A DNA stretch of 64,000 nucleotides from Psilocybe azurescens (lineage: Eukaryota > Basidiomycota > Agaricomycetes > Agaricales > Agrocybaceae), in contig JAJIRX010000489.1 in assembly GCA_023853785.1 (NCBI GenBank), positions 310,001 through 374,000 of the forward strand. Reading direction: 5' to 3'. This document shows positions 23,134 through 35,112 of this stretch, piece by piece; the first letter of the stretch is position 1, and each line of letters opens with the position of its first letter. A program made the position numbers and the translations under genes. The notes below the pieces were generated by a model. That model saw nothing but the letters and a program-made list of their open reading frames with translations, was not told the origin of the DNA and made no database searches.

Positions 23134-26100
23134 TCACGGATCATCCTTGCTGCTTTCCTTATTCGATGCAGCCGAGCTCGTCGTCGGCCCAACGGTAATA
23201 TCATCCGCATCCACAACTCCCTTTTCTGAAGGTCCGCTCTCACCAGCACCCACACCCTTCTCAACATCAACCTCCGCTGCAACTGCACCCTCCCTTTCCT
23301 TCTCCTTTGCTCCAGATCGTACAATATTCCGCGCAAGGGTATAATTCCTAAGAAACAAAACTAACCCAGAGTCATCAGCCATCCATTCCGAGTAACGCAA
23401 ACCAGCACAACCCTGAAATATGAAGTCATAATAATAACAATCTCCATGCCCGACGCCCGTCTACTCCCGTTTCCATCTTAATTCAATTCAAATCACCAAA
23501 CAACCCCCGATCATGCCGATTCCTTATCGCGGCGCCTCAAGGCCTCGAGCCCCAGGCGCCCAAGAAACAACGTAACAAGAAGAACTGTTGCTCACCCATG
23601 ACAAAACTGGCGCCCAGAATAGGCGTCATAACCAACCAGATCGTGCTGATTGACTTGGCATATGCATCAATAACAGAAGCTCGTGTATCAGCATTCTATA
23701 TAATCGCAATCGAGATCCAAACGGACCAGTAAGCGCTCAGAAGTCGGATATTCGGATGATCACACCCGAATAACTAAAATGAAACACGTACCGGTATATC
23801 TTTTAGATGGCGCACACTCTGGCTGAGCGCTGCAGGGGATGTGTCGATGCCCGTATTAGATATGCCCTCAAGTTTCTTCCTCAATGTCTGAAAACAACAA
23901 GCTAATCAGAACCTATAAGAAGAAAGAAAGAAGAACGCATACACTCGAATAAATAGCCTGTCCAATCGAGATACCGACAGTAGCGCCGATAGTTCTACAA
24001 GGGAAATCAATTCAACAACCATCATTCTTGTAATATAAAAAGCTGATAAGCGCGCACCTGATGAACCCAAATGTAGCTGTACTGGTCGCCATATCTTTAA
24101 TCGGCATTGCCGCCTGAAGCCCAATAAGAGGAGTCTACCAATTCACCACGCCGTCAGCCCTATATAAAGCTACACCCATCGAGCTTGGCATACCTGGAAC
24201 AAGCACCCCAATCCAACAGCAGCGACAAGCGGGAAAACGACTTTCTCAGCCCTGTCAGATAGGAGGAGGGATGGTCGTCAATACACCCATCATGAAAGAC
24301 AGGTAGGCAGGGAATATAGAACATTAAAAAGCGCCCACCTAGAAGACTCCGCATCAAGCATAATCATCAACCCCATCCCAGTAGCGAACACCGCATACGC
24401 AGCCCACATCACAGGCCTATACCTGCCCGTCTTCGATACCAACACCCCCGAGCTCGCAGATAACGCCGCGCTTCCCAACGAGTATGGCAGCATCCTTTCC
24501 AAAAATATAAGTCCACAGGGTCACAGATGAAGATTCGCTTGAAAAACAAGACTCACTCTACACCTGCGCGAGTAGCTGACGCTCCGAGCACTTGGAAGTA
24601 TAGCGGTAGGTAATAAGCACCTGAGAAGAATCCGAGTGCGTGCAAGAACGTTGTGATCAGAATAATCCCGGTCGTGCGTGTCTGTGAAAGAAAATGCAAT
24701 GAGGATATGAATAACGGGCTTGGGAAAAGGTGTTGAACGCACTTTAAACAACCGCGGAGGGACAATAGGTGATCGGGTCGTGAAATATTCGTTGACTGCG
24801 CCCAAAATTAACAACACAACTCCTACAGTAAGGAACGAAATAGTTGTCCTCGAATTCCCTATAGAGAAAAAAAGCAAACGTCGACATCCATCAAGATTTT
24901 TTTTTTTTTTCAAAAAGAGAGAAACACTCACATGAGGTCTCACTCTCATTAAACCCAAGCAACACAAGCACGATACCAGCCACAATCAAGAATAGCCCCA
25001 AAAGTCAAAGTCCGCCACATGTTCCTTGAACGAGCGACCCTGGTGCGGGTTCAGGTTGAGGAAAAAGAACAGGATGCCGGCAGCGACGCCGCCTGTGGGT
25101 CTAATTAATGAATATATCGGGTTAGTTAGTTTCCTTTGCGGGGGAGACAGTTGACTTGGAAAAAGGAATGGTTGACTTACAGATTGATAAAGAAACACCT
25201 ATTATTTGCAGAATGAATATGAGTAAGAGATGAAGAAAAGGCAAAACTGGACGGAAGAGGGAAAGGTTGGGCACATACCACCTCCATGAAACATGGTCTG
25301 TGAAGACCTATACGAGCCCAAGTTAGTCAACAGCAATTAAATATATAGAACAAAGCGTGAACCCACTCCACCAAGCAGAGGACCTATTACACTCGCTATG
25401 CCCCAAGTAGCTCCAATGAGCCCACCATACTTTCCTCGACTATTCATTCACCAAATCATCATCACCGTCAGCAAAAACGCTTCGTTTTCCCAAATCCGAT
25501 AAACGGAACAAAACTCACTCTTGCAGCGGAACGATGTCACTGATAGTGATATTAACCTATTATATGTACTTATTTAGCATTCGGGAAAAGAAAAACCACG
25601 CTGTCCAAAAATGAATTGAATTGAAAGAAAAAAAAAGTACACACCAACTGGAGAATCCCACCACCGCCGATGCCTTGCACGGCTCTCGAAACAATCAACC
25701 ACGTCTATTGAAGGCATAAAATCATCAGCGTTCTTTTCCCAAAGAGTTGAATGAAGTATGCGGATCATCGACTTACGATGCTCTGTGCAGCACCGCAGAG
25801 TGCTGAACCGATCTAAATATATATTGATCTATCAGAAATGCTCATTCACAAGTAGCAGAGAACGCAAAACGCACCAGAAAAATGACGATTGAGGTGTATA
25901 GAATGGGCTTCCTGCCGATGAGGTCAGAGAGCTTTCCATATAATGGTGAAAGTCTGAAAAAAAGACAAAATAAAAGAAACAAAATGTCAATGAATAACGT
26001 GCCAAATATTGGATAATAGAGTGTAGATACCCAGCGGATGCTAGAAGATATGCACTAGAAGAGGAAAGGGTATCAGTTACATCCGGCATTACATGGGGTT

Positions 26101-26529
26101 TTTAGTAATGACGCACGTTCCGACCCAGCTATATTGCTTTCCACCGCCGAGCTGCTCAACGATCGTCGGCAATGCAGTCGCCACTATAGTCTGCAGACAC
26201 AATTCACCCGTCAGTCCCCACGTACCGTTGAAAGAAATAAGAACCCAATTCAAGCACATACCTGGTCAATGGCAGCCAAAAACACCGTACACATGAGGCC
26301 TGCAAAAACCTACATATTTTAAACCATTGAACGGAATGTCAAGAGCATTCAAGTGAAGATATGGACGCACTAAGCTCAGTCGATTATGAGGCAAGACGTG
26401 CGTCTCGTCTGTTTTCCATGACGCTCCCGGCTTCGCCTTCGTCGATGACTTCACAGGGTCTCCCTCCGCAGATACAGGCGCAGAGGCCTTTTCGTTCACA
26501 TCCGTCTGCCGTGGTTGCGCAGGTGCCAT
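23134..26529 (-). CDS. MFS drug/H+ antiporter, DHA2 (14-helix) family; one apparent 1-nt deletion
   Basis: Major facilitator of the 14-spanner DHA2 group, which exports drugs or natural products at the plasma membrane in exchange for protons. Order of blocks: cytosolic N-terminus [34 protein letters not shown] (helix 1), [15 protein letters not shown] (motif A), [30 protein letters not shown] (motif C), [53 protein letters not shown], a C-terminal helix and [14 protein letters not shown]. About 16 exons, many under 100 nt. In [19 protein letters not shown] the C4 run at 24996-24999 lacks one base; otherwise a stop follows at once. The acidic tail ends at 23134. No biosynthetic genes adjoin it, so the substrate is unknown. 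Confidence 0.88.
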
Positions 26530-28228
26530 CTTGTCGATCTCTTTCTCTTTCTCTTGGTATATAGGTCCTTGGTCCTTCAATAGTCCTCGGTGGCAAAGGA
26601 GAGCTCTCGGAATCGGAGCAAAGAAAAAGTAAAGGTCGTAACGGGAAAGGAGACACGATCTTTAAGGGGGGAACTGACTGGAAATATGTAGACGTACAAG
26701 TGAATCTCACATGCGTGTGTGACTACATGGCCACCAAAATAAGGTACGTGGCTGCAACTGGTCCTTACGATTTTTTTTCCAATGAGCATGGGTTGATCCA
26801 TCCGGGACATCCGGTTTAACAGCAAAACCAAATGACCAAATGACCTCATGCACGCCGAGATGCCGTGTAAGGTTCCTAGGGTCAGCTTTGTTAGGCAAAT
26901 TATCAGGGGCTGCCGTTGATTCGGCAGTGCTGCGGCCGCCCTTTAATACCGTGTTGCTGATTGTATTACGAAGTTGCTCAATGGAACTCTATTCTTGTGC
27001 GTAAATCATGAGATACCTAACATATCTTGCGCATATCACGGAAAATACATGGATGATTCACCTTTCAGGTCGAGTGATTTTAGACTCCGAACGTCAATTA
27101 GACGGCGATCCTTGACCCTGCCAGCTTGGCAACCGCCCGCCGGCAACTGATCGTACTTAAGACATCATACTTTCGTAATTTGCTCGATCGATTACACTGT
27201 TATAAACTTAAAAATACATCAAAGGCCTTGGCAGAATATCGCAGACTCCACGGCAAGAGACGGCAAGGCATCCAGATGGTGTGAGTGAGCATCAACTAAG
27301 CGACCTTGTAAACTTGTGTGTACATATATAATGGTAGAAGAGCGTCAATTAGACGGCGCTTTCTACGGAAAGAATGCCAACTAGAATTGTTTCAAGATGC
27401 CGCACAACCATTCAACTATGTACTTTACGCCAAATGTACATGCCGTTCCAAGAATAGATGAACTAGTGATTTTTGGAGGGAATCCAAAAATATCATACTG
27501 TGGCCGCATCTCTGGAAAAACCCGGCGGATAGCCTATCCGGAAGCCCAACATACATAGAGCAATGAAAGGCCATACATATTCGGGCCGATGACTTTATCG
27601 ATCCCCTATCCATGGATCCTAAGTACGTCTGCAACACCAATGCAAATATGCAGGCGTTACATAGTTTCCATACTTGTTCCATACTATTATTGAGCATGCT
27701 CCATTGGTCTGATAACTTCTTAAATACATAAGTAATATAGGTTCGAAATAAGCGCCTGCAGCCTCTCACATGCCCGTGACAAGATCGTATCAAGCAGTTG
27801 TACAATATACATAATATACAAATGATAAAACCTTCCCATCAACAAACCATCGTAATAAATAGTCGGTTAAAATACATAGTATGAGTAGGCAATTCTGTGA
27901 GTAGTTGCGAATATACACATGTCAAGAAATTATCAAGAAACGAGGTAAAAGCACGAAAGCAACAAAGCAAGGACAAGAAAGCGTCACATTCGCATCACAG
28001 AATTCTGCCATCACAATTCAAACTCTTGAGTTTTGCAGTGTCCCTGCGGCCATGGCCACCCAGCCCTCCGCCACTGTGCACCGCACCAGCTATATTCGGA
28101 GGTCGATGGCGTAGTAGGTAAAAATCATCGTGTCGGCCAGTGATGGTTATCGTCTTGCATTTTGAAACCGAAGTCAAAAGCAGGATCCGAGCAGGGTATG
28201 GATCCCCGCCACGGTGGGGGTAGCCATC
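26530..28228. other. Intergenic, no gene recognised; contains a repeated 16-mer
   Basis: No convincing ORF. The 16-mer CGTCAATTAGACGGCG occurs at 27092-27107 and again at 27343-27358, and its ends (CGTC...GACG) are complementary. Function unknown; it may be chance or a remnant of a repeat. Confidence 0.4.
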
Positions 28229-31200
28229 CTAACCATCGTCGATGCTGCCCTCCGAGCACTCGTCGTCGCGTCTGAGCCGAGTAGCTGAGTCAACAACGGC
28301 ATGTTCAGGCCCCAAATCCACTGGCCTGTGAGCCGGTGTTGATGGAGTTTTAGGGAACTCCGATGCATCAACCTGAGAATAGTCATCACCCCAGTCCACC
28401 TTCTCCTCATCCTCCTCGCTACGATAGGCAATGTCGCGCTTTTTTGGTAATCTCTCCAAGTCATTCGGCGATTCGTATTCGGGTGGCGGAAACGTATCTT
28501 CGTCTGTAACCATGGGCAGTCCGACTGCAGGTGTCCTTCGATCTCCAGCACCGTCCTCCGAGAGGTGTATGTCCGAATGATTCTCATTCTCGTCACCTTT
28601 TCTGGTATTTGAAGATAAATCAAGGCGGCGCTCGCCAGTACTATGCGTCGTTTTCTCCGCTGCAGTGCCCATTTGATGTCGAGATCTCTCCTCAGAGTTC
28701 TGTCTACGCCCCTGATAGCGAGTTCGCACATTACCACCTCGCCGTCCAGATATCCTGTTGACTGGTACAGGTACCCGCGAGCCTTCGCGCATGTGAGATT
28801 TGCCCTTATCCATACCGGCCAGACTGGGAGTGTGTTGATACGAATTTCCGCCATGCCTTTCGTGGTTTCGACTGCCTGGACCATAAACACCTGTTGCCGC
28901 TTCTACCTCGTTGTTTTGAGTGCTGGGGTGCGACTGACGCTCAAATCTCCTCCCTGTCCGATCCTCGAATTCGGCATTCCTGCCATAGGATTCAGTTCGA
29001 GGGCCAGCACGACCTCTGGAGCTGTATCCATTACGAGGCGGATATGGATGATGTGACTTCCTTCCACGCGGATAATGAATAGGGCGAAGATAACCACTGG
29101 CGTATGAGTGCCGCCCTTCAAAGAACCAAAAATGATTTCAGAATGATTGTAAACATATAAAAATGTTTTGTATACCTTGCTCGTTGTGACCCCCACGGTC
29201 ATCGTGGTGTTGGTATTTTGTATGATCGTCGTTCACGGGTCCCCTTTCACCCCATTGCGCATGATGGTGGCCGCCCATGTAGTCTGCTCTCGGTGCTCGC
29301 GGAGGTTCCCTGGGTGAATTATCATAGGCCCGCATCTGGCTCTGAGGGCCATACGCATTCGGGAAGGACATAGCAGGCGCTGGTTGCGGTTGCGATGGAT
29401 ATGCTGGCTGATTACTGAATGATCCCTGCATTACAGAAGTCAGACCGATAAAACAACAACATCTAGGTGCTTTGAGAGCTCACAGTAGAAAGGAGCATCA
29501 AGCCAATTTGATGAAGCAAGGCGTCTGCAACGCCTGGATTGTATGCCTGCTGGCAATCTGTTAGTTCCATGTATCGCCATGGATGTAGCTGCAAAATTTC
29601 CCCAGATGATGTTGGTTGTGGCTGTGGCTGTTGTGGCTGTTGTGGTAGTTGTGGTATCTGTGATATCTGTGGTTGTTGCAGTGGTTGTTGCAGTGGTGGT
29701 TGTTGTGGTTGCTGCAGTGGTTGTTGTTGTGGTTGTTGTGGTTGTTGTGGTTGTTGTGGTTGTTGTGGTTGTTGTGGTTGTTGTGGTTGTTGTGGTTGTT
29801 GTGGTTGCGGCTGTGGTTGTTGTGGTTGTTGTGGTTGTTGTGGTTGTTGTGGTTGTTGTGGTTGTTGTGGTTGTTGTGGTTGCGGCTGTGGTAGTTGTGG
29901 TTGCGGCTGTGGTAGTTGTGGTTGCGGCTGTGGTAGTTGTGGTTGCGGCTGTGATTGTGGTCGTGGTTGCAGCTGTGGTGGTACAGGAGGTGGCACGGGT
30001 GCCGACGAAGAGGCAGAAGGAGAAACATCCATCGCAGAGGACGGCGGTAGCACCCCACTATTTGGCTGCGGCAGGTTCGACGTCGATGTATAGCCAACAT
30101 CGACGTCAGCCTCTAAAAAAGGGCCGGATTGCAGAGCTGCATTCAGCTGCGATGGCTGAGCCGATTGTGGAACGGGGTGTTTTTTGAATCGTATCTTGCT
30201 CAAAGGATCCTGGTCGGGTTTATGAGTCGTAATTGTTGACGTTTCTTGATGTTGTTCGAGAGAGGGGAACTCGGATGGCACCCCATCGTCAAAACAATTC
30301 ATAGTCGCGTCCGAATCAGATACCTGCGCTTGCGGTCCCCGAACAGAGTGTTTCTTACTTTGCGTCTTACTCGAGGGAACATTAGCAGTCCTGGAGGTCG
30401 ACGTGGAAGATCCCTGCGGCTTCACGAAAACAGATTCCTCTGGTGAATCTTCAATTGCAGGAGAATCTTCTTCCTCTGAGTCAGGAACGATTGATTCATG
30501 ACGATGCCGGCCAATGCGAGCCACGAGTCCAGATTTCGCCGTAAAGATCTTTCCACGATCGTTCGAAGTACTGGCTTTCGATGAAGTGCTAGCAAAAGAA
30601 GTTGTGGATGTTGATTTTGTTCCAGGAGATAATTCTGTTGCCCCTGAGAAGGTTGTGGAAGATTTGAACCTTATCTCCTCGGTGGGCGTTGAAGCCATGT
30701 TCAATGCTGCTGCTTCCGCCGTTTTAGGCCTCGTCGTCAGTGCCGTCGCGGGGGATGACGATATACTAGATATTATTTTGGAAGTTGTTGACTTCTTCGT
30801 CGTTGCGGATGATGAAGCAATTGTTGTGGAAGGCCTCATCACGACGGTCACGGTAGCCTCCCTGGACGGAAGTTGAAGCGGGAGAACGATTATGACTTTT
30901 TCTTTGCTTGGAAGTCGAGGATTTGGAAGGCCCAGGACGTGTCTCTTCCTCTGTCATTGTCAATGGTTTCCTTGCTATGGAGTGTTTATCTTTTTGTCCT
31001 GAAGTTGAAGCAGGAAGACGATCATTGCCTTTCCTTCGCTTTAAAGGCGAGAACGTGGAAGGCCGACGACGTGTTTTTTCCTCTGTCATCGTGAGTTTGC
31101 TCGCGATGAACGTTACATTCTTCTGTCCTAAAGTTGAGGCAGGAAGTCGGTCATGGCTTTTTCTTCGGCGTAAAGTCGAGGATGTGGAAGGTCCAACACG

Positions 31201-34200
31201 TGTCTCTTCCTCCTCTTCGTCTATCTCGTCATCCGATGATTCCACAACACGAGGACGAGCGAGCCCTCTACCGACAGGTCGGCGAAGAAGGGGATACGGT
31301 GCAGGAGGAGCATATATATAAGGCCTTCCCTTTTGTGGGGGCCGCATGATAATGTCGTCGTTGTTGTCCACTGTTTCCTTTGTAGGTCTTGGAACGATTG
31401 CCATCGGCTTTATCTTTTTGGTAGGAGGTCGTGCGAGGATGATATCATCGTCCGGTGAATCATCATTTGGTGAAATATCACTCGACGCGATTCGAACAAC
31501 GGACTCAACCATCTCGATGTCTGCACTCTCCGAGGAGGACGATACCGTAGAATCAGGGGCAGCTCGCTTTGTCGAAGGAGTGCCAGGGTTTACCGGAGGC
31601 AGATCAGTGTTTATCGGAGATTTGGGGGCTACCAGAGGGATGGCATTCGCAGAAAGAGGATTGGGGCCCACCTCAAGGCTGACGTTCACCCGAGGAGGGT
31701 TGGCATCTACAAGAGAAGAATTGGCATTGGCCGGAGGAGAGCCTTCGTCTGCTGACTCGTCTTCGAAGTCCTAAAAAAAGTTAATAACTCATATGATCAA
31801 AAAAAGCATAGAAGGGGCAATTTACATACCTTGTTATCATACCAACCCCATTTTACGTATTGCGGATGTACAGGCGTACAATGGCTATAAAACAAGGCAT
31901 TATACACCAACCACGAGTACCCCGGATGACGGCTGCCGTCCTTCTGACTCGCTTCCAACGCCTTTAGACTGTCGTGGAACTTTGCCGATTTCGAAAGATG
32001 GTAAGTGTGATACTTCTCATGATTCGTGGTCTTGTCAGCCATATACAAAAGGAGGGCTTCGACTGAGTGCAACTTAGAGAATTCCAGAAGATGCTCAAAG
32101 CATTTTCCATGGTGGCAGGCTTTACACGATAGCGCCCAGTGGTGCGGCACAATGTGACTCCCAGGGTTCCGTACGGTGCATACTTTTGTATCTTTCTATA
32201 CCAAGTTTGATTAGTTGATCAGAAAAGGGACTATATCTATTGAAAACTTACTGTCGCCGACAGTCGCTTTTGATACAGACAACAGGCAGCACGGAATAGT
32301 CCAGGAACCGAGTCATTTACCAATTTACTATAATGTAAAGTGGTGTAAGTATCACTCTGCAATGTCATGGTCGGACTTACAACTCGGCTGTATACGACCT
32401 GCCTTCGCGTTCTTCGTATCTGCGAACTATCTGAACAGCTTTCTGCCGAACGTCGACGAGTTCCTGGAAGCTTCCATACTGTATAGGTTGCATATTCGAG
32501 CATTCGCAGCTCCGTCCTTCAACATAACACCCAGCACATATATGCAGTCGCTCGCCGCTGGATATGCCCCCCTCAACACAGTTGCGACATTCGAAAAAGC
32601 TCTGGAAGATGTCGCCGCCACAGAAGTCGCAGATCACTGTATTTTCGTCGAAAAAACGTTTTGTGCCGGGAAACATCTGGGGCATGTTCTTGTTGATCTT
32701 GTCGTATTCCTCCGCCAAAATACAATCGGCGACAGAGATCAGATCTTTGAGGCCATTGGCAAGCACGCTTGCAGGGCCGTTGTAAGTGGATTTGCTCAAG
32801 ATGTGTACTGTAGCTGATGCAGAGAATTTACGCTTTGGACAGCTCATTGACTCTTCCAATTCTCTAGCTTGGCGTATCATCGAATGAAAAATGGTGCTTT
32901 TAACCTTGTATGTTTCAAGGCGACAAACGCTAAATAGAGCTTTTATAAGTACCTGTCTTATATGTGAAGATAGAAACCTACCGGCGATATATTGGGATTT
33001 CATGGTGGTACGCGGTTATGAGGCCCTTCAAAGTCATGCGAGACCAAGATGTCTTGACGGTGATTCCCCCAGAATTCACGACTTGATGACAGCTTCGCGG
33101 TGGAACAAGTACTAGATCTCCCAGCTTTTGTTCCAGGATATAGACGCGGAAGGGAGCTTTGGCGAGTTCCTCCACGGTAATGATATGGTTCTCGTGGTCG
33201 AGTTCATATCCCAGCCCGTGGAAATATTGAGATGCTTTGGGCGCTACGGAGCCTTCTGTCATAAACCAGAACGAAGAACCATTCCCTTCCGTATAGCACA
33301 TCAGGTTGTGACCGGAAGACGCGCACAGATCCTTATGGCACGGTGTGAACGTGTCGCCAATGCCCAAGTAACACATGAGCGTTTGGACAAGAGCCTACGA
33401 CTGGGGTATCAATAAAACAAAGATTGTGCAAGATCAAGACCGTACAGCATACTCACTGACTTGGGTCGATACCGAAACATATCCTGAGGCCCGTTCCTGA
33501 TTAGGGCAGTAGGCACAGCCTTTCCTTTCTCGAGCCAATCTTCCCAAGATTTTGGACACTCCATATCCTTCCCATACCACCTTTCCGTCTCTGAAACAGA
33601 CATTAAGCTAGTATATTTACAAGCTATAGAATATACGCACCACCCTCCTGAGCATACGGTCCCATGGTGCGCGATTTTTTAATGAAATCCGATAGCTTTA
33701 ATTTACTATCGGTCCAACTGTGCACATTGCGGGCGTTGATTGTATCTTGTAATGAAATGAGGATTTGAACACTTCAGTCAGACAAAAGACTCACCTTCCG
33801 CGGCATCTTTAACGAAACTATCCAGAGTGAATTTCTTCTTCGGCCAACTGGGCAGGGTATGGAAGCCTTCTATCACCAGAGGCCGACCACTCTGTTCGTA
33901 CTGCTCGATCTTCGTTGCCAATTCGTCAGGGGGTAACTTTGCGGACACCCTGTCGACGTGATGAAATGTGCCAGGGGCGTGTGCGATCAAGGAATCCAAC
34001 GACCACCCCTTCGTCGAAGCCAGAGGCATCTTGATTGGGTGCCCGAATGAAGAGGCGCCGCCCCGAAGTTTCAAGTTGATGAAATCAGGCTCATGATCAG
34101 CCGCACGTGCACCATCGTCGTGATGGGAAAGAGCAAGACCCGCGTCCGCTGGGCATGCTTGTCGATCGCGGCATTCGGAGTTAGCTGCAGGAGCAGTCTT

Positions 34201-34338
34201 GCAGCGCTGTTCTGGACTCGAGGAGGAGGAGGACGGCGTCGATGAGGAGGGTTCGTGTAGTGTAGCGAGTGTAAATATGGCGGGTCGAGATTTGTTCTCT
34301 TCCATCAGCTTGGCTCTTATCTGCTCCATGGTCGGCAT
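28229..34338 (-). CDS. JmjC-domain oxygenase with Cys cluster and long Pro/Gln-rich tail
   Basis: Probable Fe(II)/2-oxoglutarate oxygenase of the JmjC type, likely a chromatin or protein demethylase/hydroxylase (inference). It starts MPTMEQIRAKLMEENK. The JmjC core has CYLGIGDTFTPCHKDL (HxD metal ligands), GNGSSFWFM, and PPRSCHQVVNSGGITVKTS with the second His. A Cys cluster follows (CDFCGGDIF, FECRNC, HICAGC, CECSN), then CKACHHGKCFEHLLE and WLVYNALFYSHCTPVHP. From about 31760 the protein is disordered: Ser/Asp-rich, then about 100 residues of PQ/PQQ repeats, then an Arg/Gly/His-rich end stopping at 28229. A spliced intron (GTGAGC...GCAG near 29480-29420) links repeat region and C-terminus, so this is one gene. 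One base too many near 30863-30870 splits the frame in the linker. It is divergent from the RING gene. Confidence 0.8.
29620..29970. repeat. GTT/GTG hexanucleotide minisatellite coding the PQ/PQQ tract
   Basis: The plus strand is a near-continuous run of GGTTGT units with interspersed GGTTGCGGCTGTGGT blocks. Read on the minus strand in the JmjC gene it gives Pro-Gln-Gln and Pro-Gln-Pro-Gln repeats. The long Val, Cys or Leu ORFs seen on the plus strand here are shadows of this repeat. Confidence 0.85.
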
Positions 34339-35112
34339 GATAGTGATTCAAGGTTGGTGGTTAGAAGATAGAAAATGGCATGCGAGAGTACTATATAGAT
34401 GAGATGCATTTAAATGAATCAGTCTACTCTGACATGTGGCTGTCTTTGTTACTGGAAGATAACACTGCCAGCATCATTACATCGCCATCTAGTCTGTGCA
34501 GCGTATTCTTAGACGTGAGAGACTACTAGTATTGACAATCTGCAAAGTCTATGTACCCACGAGGGAAGGTAGCTAATGGGACAAAAATCGTAGCCCGCTT
34601 TGCCGAGTGATCTTTGTGGGCGCCAATTTTAGCATCTATTATTATCGTGATGATTATCCGGGCGGTCACTGCCAGACTCTCTCATCAGCAATGTTCTGCG
34701 CGCTTTATCACTGCGTAGTCTTGGATATGAGCGTTGCTGGTTGCAGTCTGAGTGTTTAAGTACTTCTGCGAGTCACACTCGCGAGATATCACAGATGATG
34801 TGATCGTGACCACTGACTTTCGTGAATACTATTGCAGAACGAGGCTGTGAGCCGGTCCGTCGAACTTTTTGAACTCATACTTATCGTACGTACACGCAAT
34901 AGCCGAGCTCTCATGAAACAGCATTGTCAAGTCACTGTCAAATAACCTTGGACTCCAGATACGACTTAACCCCAGCTACATCGCCTTCAAGCCTATTAAG
35001 CACATCCCCAGCACAATTGAATTCGACGAAGACTCCACTCACATCAACCTGGTTCCGTTGGCGCTGTGTGAACTGATCCTTGATTTACCGATCTCAACCC
35101 AATCTAACAACG
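34339..35112. promoter_or_regulatory. Divergent promoter region of the JmjC and RING genes
   Basis: This 774-bp gene-free interval lies between two start codons pointing away from each other. The stretch AGTACTATATAGATG near 34388-34402 includes a TATATA-like box about 50 bp upstream of the JmjC start. No other element is assignable by eye. Confidence 0.4.

Noticed and set aside
16708..26529. Monooxygenase plus DHA2 transporter as a natural-product gene cluster
   Set aside because: They are separated by GID4, a core regulator, and no synthase, P450 or cluster regulator is present.
27425..27805. 126-codon minus-strand ORF
   Set aside because: No similarity to a family, no start context or splice partners, and a composition like the surrounding non-coding DNA.
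29539..30187. Long plus-strand ORFs made almost only of Cys/Gly, Val or Leu
   Set aside because: They are frame shadows of the GTT/GTG minisatellite that codes Pro-Gln repeats in the minus-strand JmjC gene.
28229..34338. Two separate genes (JmjC and a Pro/Gln-rich protein)
   Set aside because: Canonical introns near 31770-31830 and 29420-29480 link the parts in frame; the only break is a one-base shift near 30865 like those in other genes.
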